This document shows positions 13,019 to 19,234 of a stretch of DNA of 19,735 bases, in pieces. Below the pieces are notes generated by a model. That model was not told the origin of the DNA. It did not search any database and was given only the letters and a program-made list of their open reading frames with translations. The number at the start of each line of letters is the position of its first letter. The stretch's first letter is position 1. A program made the position numbers and the translations under genes. Origin of the DNA: SP202 sp036339395 (GTDB taxonomy: Bacteria > Planctomycetota > Phycisphaerae > Phycisphaerales > SM1A02); assembly GCA_036339395.1 (NCBI GenBank), contig JAYZBD010000090.1:1-19735 (forward strand), given 5' to 3'.

Positions 13019-15165
13019 CACGCATTCCCGTCTCCAATCCAATCCTCGATCTGGGTGTCCGCCTGAGTCGGTGGAAGCACCTGCTCGTTCCGGTGGCGAT
13101 ACTTTTTCTCCTGGCCGTCCTGGTCGTCCCCCTGCCACCGGTGCTGCTGGACGTGCTCATTGCTGTCAACATCTCGCTTGCAGCAGTCATCCTGTTGACG
13201 ACCATCTACATGGAACGGCCGCTGGAGTTCAGCGTCTTCCCCGCGTTGCTCCTGGGGGCCACACTGTTCCGCCTTGTCTTGAACGTTGCTTCGACGCGCT
13301 TGATTCTCGATGCCGATGCTCCCAGCCCGGAGGGGGCCATGGACGTTGCCGGCAACGTGATCGAAGCGTTCGGTACCTTCGTCGCAGGTTCCTCGGTGAT
13401 CGTCGGCCTGGTCATCTTCCTGATTCTCGTGATCGTGCAGTTCGTGGTGATCACGAAGGGAGCGACCCGGATGAGCGAGGTCGCCGCACGGTTCACGCTG
13501 GATGCCATGCCGGGGAAGCAGATGGCCATTGACGCTGATCTCTCCTCCGGTCTTGTCGACGAAGACACGGCTCGAGAGCGACGCCAGGATGTCACACGCG
13601 AAGCGGATTTCTACGGGGCGATGGATGGGGCGAGCAAGTTCGTCCGCGGTGATGCCATTGCAGCGTTGATCATCACCGGCGTGAACATCATCGGCGGCAT
13701 CGCCATCGGCATGTTCATCAAGGGATGGGCATTCGGGGACACAGTCTCTGTCTTCACGAAGCTGACCATCGGTGATGGACTTGCCTCCCAGGTTCCGGCG
13801 TTCATCATCGCGATCGCAGCAGGTCTCATCGTTGCTCGCGCAGGCGAGAAGCAGACCATCGGCGACGAGATTCCACGGCAGCTTGTTTCACAGCCCATTG
13901 CCCTTCTCCTGGTTTCAGTCTTCCTCGTGGGCCTGGCCTTCACGCCACTGCCAACACTGCCCCTTCTCGGGGCAGGCATCGGCCTTGCCGTCATCGGGTT
14001 CGGCGTGCATTCCTACAGGCAACATGAGGAAGCCGTACAGGAGTCTGTTGCACGGGAGGAATCCGCTGCAGCCCAACAGCACGCCGCTCCGGTTGAATCG
14101 CTCCTTCCGATGGATGCATTGGAAATCGAGATTGGATTCGGCCTCCTCCAGATCGTCGATGCTGAACGTGGGGGGGATCTCCTCGATCGCATCGACCTGT
14201 TGCGTCGCCAGCTTGCGATTGAACTGGGGATCATCGTTCCACCTGTCAGGATCCGGGACAACATGGAACTGGACTCTGATTCGTACAGCGTGAAACTCCG
14301 TGGAGCAACCGTGGCAGTGGGAACGATCTACCCCAGCCTGCTCATGGCCATGGACACGACCGGGATGGCGGAGCCCATCGAGGGCGTTACCGGGAAGGAG
14401 CCCGCATTCGATCTCGATGTCACCTGGATCGACATGGAGCAGCGTGGGAGTGCGGAACAGGCCGGTTACACGGTCATCGATGCTCCCAATGTCCTTGCAA
14501 CGCACCTGTCTGAACTCATCCGTCATCACGCAGCCGATCTCCTGAGCAGGGAGGATGTCGGCCGCCTGCTCGAACAACTTCGACAGACATCGCCGAAACT
14601 CGTTGACGAAACAGTGCCGTCCGTCGTGAAGCCGGGCGAACTTCAGAAGGTGATGCAGCTCCTGCTGAGAGAAACCGTTCCCATCCGTGACCTGGAAACG
14701 ATCCTGGAGACGGTTGCCGACCGGGCTACCGGTACTGCTGATCCCGTGATCCTTGCCGAGCATGTTCGCCATGCCCTGCGTCGCACGATTTCAAGGCAGT
14801 ATGCGGAAATGGATTCACATGGTTCGATGCGACTGGCGTGCATTACGCTGGATCCCGATTCCGAGGACCTGCTCGAGGGGTACATCGACCGCACGCCGAC
14901 CTCGACGAGGCTCACGATGCCACCTTCCCTCGTGGCACACTTCGCCCGGTGTGCTTCAAGGATGGCGGAGCCATTGACCCAGGCCGGCCATCGAATCGTC
15001 GTCCTGGCATCCCCGGGTGTTCGGCCACAGGCATGGGAGGTTCTTGAATCACACATGCCCGGTGTCGTAGTGCTTGCATACAACGAGATTGATCGAGGAA
15101 TAGAGATCGAGTCGATCGGCCTGCTCCACGTGGATCACGCTGGTTCAAGTGCCGGAGCCGCATGA
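13015..15165 (+). CDS. flhA: Flagellar export gate protein FlhA
   Basis: FlhA forms the nonameric ring that couples proton motive force and docks chaperone-substrate complexes. It has 716 residues, slightly above usual. The membrane half (1 to about 333) contains GATLFRLVLNVASTRLIL (81-98), the FHIPEP-loop signature KGATRMSEVAARFTLDAMPGKQMAIDADLSSG (148-179) and GAMDGASKFVRGDAIA (201-216), where D204 lies in the motif that holds the essential loop aspartate in Salmonella. A Glu/Ala/Gln-rich linker (about 335-365) precedes the cytoplasmic domain, which keeps LEIEIGFGLL, RRQLAIELGIIVPPVRIRDN, HLSELIRHHAADLLSREDV and a typical C-terminal VVVLAYNEI. It is coupled to flhB by an ATGA overlap; flhF follows after 22 nt. 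Confidence 0.98.
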   Translation: MTRIPVSNPILDLGVRLSRWKHLLVPVAILFLLAVLVVPLPPVLLDVLIAVNISLAAVILLTTIYMERPLEFSVFPALLLGATLFRLVLNVASTRLILDADAPSPEGAMDVAGNVIEAFGTFVAGSSVIVGLVIFLILVIVQFVVITKGATRMSEVAARFTLDAMPGKQMAIDADLSSGLVDEDTARERRQDVTREADFYGAMDGASKFVRGDAIAALIITGVNIIGGIAIGMFIKGWAFGDTVSVFTKLTIGDGLASQVPAFIIAIAAGLIVARAGEKQTIGDEIPRQLVSQPIALLLVSVFLVGLAFTPLPTLPLLGAGIGLAVIGFGVHSYRQHEEAVQESVAREESAAAQQHAAPVESLLPMDALEIEIGFGLLQIVDAERGGDLLDRIDLLRRQLAIELGIIVPPVRIRDNMELDSDSYSVKLRGATVAVGTIYPSLLMAMDTTGMAEPIEGVTGKEPAFDLDVTWIDMEQRGSAEQAGYTVIDAPNVLATHLSELIRHHAADLLSREDVGRLLEQLRQTSPKLVDETVPSVVKPGELQKVMQLLLRETVPIRDLETILETVADRATGTADPVILAEHVRHALRRTISRQYAEMDSHGSMRLACITLDPDSEDLLEGYIDRTPTSTRLTMPPSLVAHFARCASRMAEPLTQAGHRIVVLASPGVRPQAWEVLESHMPGVVVLAYNEIDRGIEIESIGLLHVDHAGSSAGAA

Positions 15166-15187
15166 CCACATGCAAGGAGTATCAACC

Positions 15188-16327
15188 GTGAAGCCCAGAA
15201 CCTACCTTGCAGACTCGATGGAGCAGGCAGTAGCAGCCATTCGTCGTGACCTGGGTTCAGATGCAGTCATCCTCGGCTCCCGGATGGTTCGGCGAAGGGG
15301 TCTTCTTGGTTTCATGGCCCACCGAGTCGTGGAGTTGCGAGTCGCAACGGCCGACGAGATTCGTGTTGCACGATCGAGCACGGATCCCCCTGCAGCGACT
15401 GCCGTGGTGGAGGCTGGTTCCAGGGAGCCTGCATCGGAGGTCTTCAGGGAACTCGGTGTCATCCGTACGATGGTCGAACGTGTGCTTGACGGGCAGGACG
15501 TCGAGGGGACCTGTCCGAAGGTGCCATCGGAACTGGTCGACATGTACACCGACCTGATCAGCCAGGAAGTCTCCGAGGAACTGGCTCGCGAGGTCGTCGA
15601 TGCCGTGACCTCTTCACTGTCAGTGGACGAGTTGTCGAATCCTGAAACAGTACGAAGAACGCTCGTGGAACAGCTCGCAGGGTTCATTCCCGTCTCAACG
15701 GGATCACTGCTCTCGAGTTCACCGGACGGGCGACCATTGACGCTTGCGCTGGTCGGACCCACTGGTGTGGGAAAGACGACGACTGTCGCCAAGATCGCCG
15801 CCGCCTACAGGATCCGCCAGAATCGGAATGTCGGCCTCGTAACGCTCGACACCTATCGCATCGCGGCGATCGATCAACTTCGTACCTACGCGGAGATCAT
15901 CGGTGTCCCGATGGCGGTTGCCCGCTGCGCCTCGGAACTGACGAGGGCACTTGAGGACATGGCTGATCTTGATGTCATCCTGATTGATACAGCCGGTCGC
16001 AGCCAGAAGGACTCGGCGAGGATCACCGAGCTCAAGGCCCTGCTCGAGGTTGCCCGACCACATGAGACGCACCTTGTCCTGGCGGGGACGGCTTCCCGGT
16101 CGGTACTCCTCCAGGAAGCTGCCGAGTTCTCCAGGGTGGGGATCGACCATGTCGTCCTGACGAAACTTGATGAGGCGGTCAGTTTCGGAATGCTTGTTGA
16201 AGTCGTGCACCGGATCGGTACCCGCTTGAGTTTCCTGACAACCGGGCAGGAAGTACCGGATCACATCGAGACGGCACGCTCGGATCGACTTGCCGCGATG
16301 GTCATCGGGGAGGGCATGCCATCATGA
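15188..16327 (+). CDS. flhF: Flagellar placement GTPase FlhF (SRP family)
   Basis: FlhF marks the site of flagellar assembly and acts with FlhG. It has 379 residues. I chose the GTG at 15188 because AAGGAG lies 8 nt upstream and the product then begins MKPRTYLADSMEQAVAAIRRDLGSDAVILGSR, matching the conserved FlhF N-terminus. The frame is open further up, with an ATG at 15170 and a GTG at 15149. After the B domain (to about 95) and a helical N domain (about 110-180), the G domain shows G1 GPTGVGKTTTVAKIAA (190-205), TLDTYRIAAIDQLRTYAEIIGVP (219-241), G3 DTAGR (267-271) and G4 TKLD (325-328). The stop overlaps flhG as ATGA. Confidence 0.97.
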   Translation: MKPRTYLADSMEQAVAAIRRDLGSDAVILGSRMVRRRGLLGFMAHRVVELRVATADEIRVARSSTDPPAATAVVEAGSREPASEVFRELGVIRTMVERVLDGQDVEGTCPKVPSELVDMYTDLISQEVSEELAREVVDAVTSSLSVDELSNPETVRRTLVEQLAGFIPVSTGSLLSSSPDGRPLTLALVGPTGVGKTTTVAKIAAAYRIRQNRNVGLVTLDTYRIAAIDQLRTYAEIIGVPMAVARCASELTRALEDMADLDVILIDTAGRSQKDSARITELKALLEVARPHETHLVLAGTASRSVLLQEAAEFSRVGIDHVVLTKLDEAVSFGMLVEVVHRIGTRLSFLTTGQEVPDHIETARSDRLAAMVIGEGMPS

Positions 16328-17283
16328 AGGACCAGGCCACATCGCTTCGCCATCTTGTCGATGCATCATCTGCACGCAGTCGAGTCCGCCGCCGGCCGAT
16401 CATGGAAGTGCTCGGCAAGGAAGCGGAACCAGGGCCCGCGGTGCGACGGAGTGCCAAGGCGATTGCCATCACGTCTGGAAAGGGCGGGGTTGGCAAGAGC
16501 AACCTCGCGGTGAATCTCGCGGTTGCCATGGCACAGTCCGGGCGGCGTGTCGTCCTGCTGGATGCCGACCTTGGCCTGGCGAATGCAGATGTGCTGTGCC
16601 AGATCACCCCGAACCGGACCATTGAACATGTACTGTCCGGACAGTCGTCGCTCAGGGAGATCATGGTGCCCGCACCGGGAGGGTTCATGCTGGTGCCGGG
16701 AGCATCGGGTGTCTCGGGTATTGCCGACATGGATCGCCAGGGTCGCAGGCACCTGCTGCGCGAACTGGTGGCACTCGAGGAAACCTCCGACGTGATTCTC
16801 ATCGATACGGGTGCCGGGATCGGCAGCAGTGTTGTCGGATTTGCAGTGGCCTCGGACCGTGTCCTGGTTTCCTGTACACCGGAACCGACGGCCATCACGG
16901 ATGCGTACGGGATGATCAAGTCACTCTCTTCCGCAGATCGCGGGGTGCAGTTGAATCTCGTCGTGAACATGGTCGAGGACGATCGCGAGGGAGTCGAGGT
17001 CCATGGCAGGATCAACCGTGCAAGCAGGAAATTCCTCGAAAGGAACGTGGAACTCCTCGGGGTGATACCCCATGATCAACTGGTCCGCGTCGCGGTTCGA
17101 AACCAGTTGCCCTTCATCATCGGGGCCCCGAATTGTCCCGCTTCACGTGCAGTGCGAAGATTGGCTGTACAACTTCTCGGAGAACCCCACGGCCGGAATG
17201 GACAGGCCCAAGAACGCGGTTTTTTTGATCGTTTTACGCGGTGGCTCGGCTTTTCTGACGAAGTTGAGCGACCCGGACGATGA
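16324..17283 (+). CDS. flhG: Flagellar number regulator FlhG/FleN (MinD-like ATPase)
   Basis: FlhG is a ParA/MinD-type ATPase that limits flagellar number and activates the FlhF GTPase. It has 319 residues. The N-terminal activator motif DQAxxLR is present as DQATSLR (3-9), followed by a basic linker of about 35 residues. The deviant Walker A is SGKGGVGKS (51-59). LLDADLGLANADVL (78-91) and ILIDTGAGI supply the other nucleotide-site motifs. The last part, GFFDRFTRWLGF, can form an amphipathic helix like the MinD membrane-targeting sequence. It overlaps flhF by ATGA, the usual pairing. A run of seven T near 17218-17226 lies in this tail; the in-frame reading gives a sensible helix, so I see no reason to invoke a shift. 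Confidence 0.97.
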   Translation: MKDQATSLRHLVDASSARSRVRRRPIMEVLGKEAEPGPAVRRSAKAIAITSGKGGVGKSNLAVNLAVAMAQSGRRVVLLDADLGLANADVLCQITPNRTIEHVLSGQSSLREIMVPAPGGFMLVPGASGVSGIADMDRQGRRHLLRELVALEETSDVILIDTGAGIGSSVVGFAVASDRVLVSCTPEPTAITDAYGMIKSLSSADRGVQLNLVVNMVEDDREGVEVHGRINRASRKFLERNVELLGVIPHDQLVRVAVRNQLPFIIGAPNCPASRAVRRLAVQLLGEPHGRNGQAQERGFFDRFTRWLGFSDEVERPGR

Positions 17284-17308
17284 CTGGATTATCCGACAGG
17301 AGTGGAGA

Positions 17309-17467
17309 ATGTGCATCAAGCAGCAGGTTGAGAAAGTGGCCCATGGAATTTCATCTTCAGTATTGACAGGTACTTCCGACGCCAGGAGCAATGCGTCGAC
17401 CTGCGTGGATTCCAGGGAGTTGAGTGTGACTTCACGCGAACAAGCAGAATTCAGGTTCGTGTGGTAG
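17309..17467 (+). CDS. Possible small protein between flhG and the sigma factor gene
   Basis: A 52-codon frame starting at an ATG with AGGAG 6 nt upstream, a better ribosome site than several genes here have. It begins MCIKQQVEKVAHGISSSVL and is otherwise polar, with no membrane segment. I do not recognise it. Its place between flhG and a FliA-type sigma factor is where an anti-sigma factor such as FlgM would make sense, and 'QVEKVAHGI' vaguely recalls FlgM helices, but this is not evidence of homology. Against it: codon use is less GC3-biased than in the neighbours, and the frame also stays open upstream inside flhG. It may simply be leader sequence with a chance frame. Confidence 0.35.
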   Translation: MCIKQQVEKVAHGISSSVLTGTSDARSNASTCVDSRELSVTSREQAEFRFVW

Positions 17468-17503
17468 AGTTCTCGAGGTCGAATCGTACTCGAACGGATT
17501 CGA
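17462..17503 (+). promoter_or_regulatory. Possible promoter and leader hairpin of the sigma factor gene
   Basis: TGGTAGAGT (17462-17470) is an extended -10 of the same form as those before the lipoprotein gene and pyrC. It would start a leader of about 93 nt before the fliA ATG at 17570. Directly downstream is a perfect 7-bp inverted repeat, TCGAATC/GATTCGA (17479-17485 and 17497-17503), with an 11-nt loop. This would allow the sigma factor to be expressed apart from the long export operon. Confidence 0.35.
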
Positions 17504-17569
17504 GCGACGGCCAGAATTGAACGCATGACGCGTTCGATACACGCGGCTGGATGGTCAAGGAGCAGACCG

Positions 17570-18451
17570 ATGCCGAAGACGCGGAAAGAGCCCACACGGA
17601 CGAGGGCTGGAAGCTCGGGTCGCACGTCAAAACGTGCCCCCAAGCGTGCACCCCGGAAAAAGAAAACCATCAAGGTCACCGTCGAGCTGCTCGCGGAGAT
17701 GGAAATTGGCGAGGTATGGGTCCTGTACCAGGTACAGGCCTCCGAGATGATCCGGAATCATCTCATTGAGAACTACCTGCACCTCGTGCGATACACCGCT
17801 GAGCGGATGCACACCCGCCTGCCGTCGGAAGTTGATGTGGAGGACCTGATGTCTTCCGGCCTCTTCGGGCTCATGGATGCCATCGATGCATTCGATCTCG
17901 AGCGGGGTGTCAAGTTCGAGACGTACTGCACGCAGCGGATCAGGGGTGCCATCTTCGATGAACTCCGTGCCATGGACTGGGTGCCCCGCCTCGTGCGTTC
18001 CCGTACGGCGAAGGTCGACAGGGCCCGCCGGTCGCTGGAAATGACAAGTGGTCGTCGAGCGACCGAGAATGAAATCTGTTCCAAGCTCGAGGTCGACAAG
18101 AACGAGTTTGGAAAGCTGTCTCGAGACTCGAAGCCGGTCGGAATCGTTTCACTGAATCGAAAGTGGTTCGAGACGGATTCCAGCAAGGATGTCCGCGAGA
18201 TTGATGTCGTCAAGGACACGCGGCAGGAGAATCCCGTTCAGAAACTGCAGCGCGATGATCTGAAGCTGCTCCTGACGAAGGGGCTGTCCCGCGCCGAGCG
18301 ACTCATCATCATCCTCTACTACTACGAGGAGATGACGATGAAGGAGATCGGGGTCACGCTCGACCTGTCCGAATCCCGTGTCAGCCAGATGCACTCGTCG
18401 ATCCTCGCGAGGCTCAAGGCGCAGATGCAGCACCGGACGAAGGAGTTCTGA
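17570..18451 (+). CDS. fliA: FliA/WhiG-type sigma-28 factor with basic N-terminal tail
   Basis: RNA polymerase sigma factor of the group that transcribes late flagellar genes. It has 293 residues from the ATG at 17570, chosen for AAGGAG 7 nt upstream. Region 2 runs NHLIENYLHLVRYTAERMHTRLPSEVDVEDLMSSGLFGLMDAIDAFDLERGVKFETYCTQRIRGAIFDELRAMDWVPRLVR (63-143), the FliA hallmark. Region 3 follows (about 147-195). Region 4 with its helix-turn-helix is EEMTMKEIGVTLDLSESRVSQMHSSILARLKAQM (253-286). The first 36 residues are unusual: 15 Lys/Arg, many Ser/Thr/Ala/Pro and one acidic residue, like a histone H1 tail. FliA proteins normally start almost directly at region 2. Position after flhG supports a flagellar role. 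A strong hairpin follows the stop. Confidence 0.95.
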   Translation: MPKTRKEPTRTRAGSSGRTSKRAPKRAPRKKKTIKVTVELLAEMEIGEVWVLYQVQASEMIRNHLIENYLHLVRYTAERMHTRLPSEVDVEDLMSSGLFGLMDAIDAFDLERGVKFETYCTQRIRGAIFDELRAMDWVPRLVRSRTAKVDRARRSLEMTSGRRATENEICSKLEVDKNEFGKLSRDSKPVGIVSLNRKWFETDSSKDVREIDVVKDTRQENPVQKLQRDDLKLLLTKGLSRAERLIIILYYYEEMTMKEIGVTLDLSESRVSQMHSSILARLKAQMQHRTKEF

Positions 18452-18472
18452 GAACAGGATTGTTTGAACACC

Positions 18473-18504
18473 CGGCGGGCGTGCGATTCTTCGCACGCCT
18501 GCTG
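18473..18504. terminator. Bidirectional hairpin between fliA and scoB
   Basis: Fourteen paired bases (18473-18486 with 18491-18504) close a TTCT loop, including nine perfect G/C-rich inner pairs and two G-T wobbles further out. It sits 21 nt after the fliA stop and 19 nt beyond the scoB stop, between convergent genes. Neither side has a real T-run, so termination may need Rho or the hairpin may mainly protect 3' ends. Confidence 0.65.
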
Positions 18505-18523
18505 TCATTCAATCTTGAACAAC

Positions 18524-19186
18524 TCAGGCCGGCATGGCCTCGACACGCTCGGCGACCTCGATTCGGGCCGTGGTCTTCTCGAGGACCTCGTCGACGGTCA
18601 CGTCGGGAGCAAGCTCGGTCAGGACGAACCGCCGTTGCCCGGGATCCATGACCAGGACGCACAGGTCGGTGATGATCATGTCGATGCAGGCAAGCCCGGT
18701 CAACGGGAGGGTGCATTCCGGGATCAGCTTGGGTGCACCCTTCTTGCTGACGTGCTCCATCATCACGATGACCTTCTTCACGCCGGCGACCAGGTCCATC
18801 GCGCCACCCATGCCCTTGACCATCTTTCCGGGGATCATCCAGTTGGCGATGTCTCCCGCCTCGGAGACTTCCATGGCCCCGAGAATCGCAAGGTCGATGT
18901 GCCCACCCCGGATCATGGCGAAGGAATCCGCCGAGGAGAAGAAACTGGCTCCCGGTACGGCGGTCACCGTCTGCTTGCCTGCATTGATCAGGTCTGCATC
19001 CACGGCATCCTCGGTCGGGAAGGGGCCCATGCCCAGGAGGCCGTTCTCGGATTGCAACTGCACATTGATATCCCCAGGCACGAAGTTGGCCACGAGGGTC
19101 GGCATGCCGATGCCGAGGTTCACATTGAACCCGTCTTCCAGTTCACAGGCAGCCCGCCGGGCGATTCCATTTCGATCAAGAGGCAT
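18524..19186 (-). CDS. scoB: 3-oxoacid CoA-transferase subunit B
   Basis: The beta subunit of a class I CoA-transferase that moves CoA between succinyl-CoA (or similar) and a 3-ketoacid. It has 220 residues, the usual length. Signatures: GFNVNLGIGMPTLVANFVP, LQSENGLLGMGPFP with catalytic glutamate E47, DADLINAGKQTVTAVPGASFFSSADSFAMIRGGHIDLAILGAMEV, and NWMIPGKMVKGMGGAMDLVAGVKKVIVMMEH. I chose the ATG at 19186, where the protein begins MPLDRNGIARRAA as in the family. A frame extending to 19273 is not family-like. TACACT lies exactly 6 nt before the ATG and there is no good Shine-Dalgarno. The alpha subunit, normally directly upstream in the same operon, is absent: upstream is a divergent dehydrogenase gene and downstream is fliA. 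The partner must lie elsewhere. Confidence 0.95.
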   Translation of the reverse strand: MPLDRNGIARRAACELEDGFNVNLGIGMPTLVANFVPGDINVQLQSENGLLGMGPFPTEDAVDADLINAGKQTVTAVPGASFFSSADSFAMIRGGHIDLAILGAMEVSEAGDIANWMIPGKMVKGMGGAMDLVAGVKKVIVMMEHVSKKGAPKLIPECTLPLTGLACIDMIITDLCVLVMDPGQRRFVLTELAPDVTVDEVLEKTTARIEVAERVEAMPA

Positions 19187-19192
19187 GCCCAC

Positions 19193-19228
19193 AGTGTAGG
19201 GAAACCTGCAGGACCGTCCTGCTAGACT
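19193..19228. promoter_or_regulatory. Divergent leaderless promoters with central palindrome (scoB / ALDH7)
   Basis: On the minus strand TACACT (19198-19193) is 6 nt from the scoB ATG. On the plus strand TGC-TAGACT (-10 at 19223-19228) is 6 nt from the dehydrogenase ATG. Between them is a perfect inverted repeat GCAGGAC-C-GTCCTGC (19208-19222) that abuts the plus-strand -10. The 24 bp between the two -10 hexamers means each promoter's upstream region overlaps the other. A regulator bound at the palindrome would probably control both genes. Confidence 0.5.
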
Positions 19229-19234
19229 GTCGGG

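Noticed and set aside
11623..13138. Two overlapping 485-490 codon frames on the minus strand opposite fliR/flhB
   Set aside because: They are mirror frames of GC-rich, membrane-protein coding DNA. Translations are Ser/Arg/Pro-rich with no recognisable domain, and FliR/FlhB on the plus strand are certain.
17218..17226. Run of seven T in the flhG tail as a programmed frameshift site
   Set aside because: The normal frame gives a plausible amphipathic C-terminal helix and ends at 17283. The shifted frame gives no recognisable domain, and no stimulatory structure was evident.
17363..17391. Perfect TTGACA as a -35 for the sigma factor gene
   Set aside because: No acceptable -10 lies 16-18 nt downstream (best AGCAAT). 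The extended -10 at 17462 is better placed.
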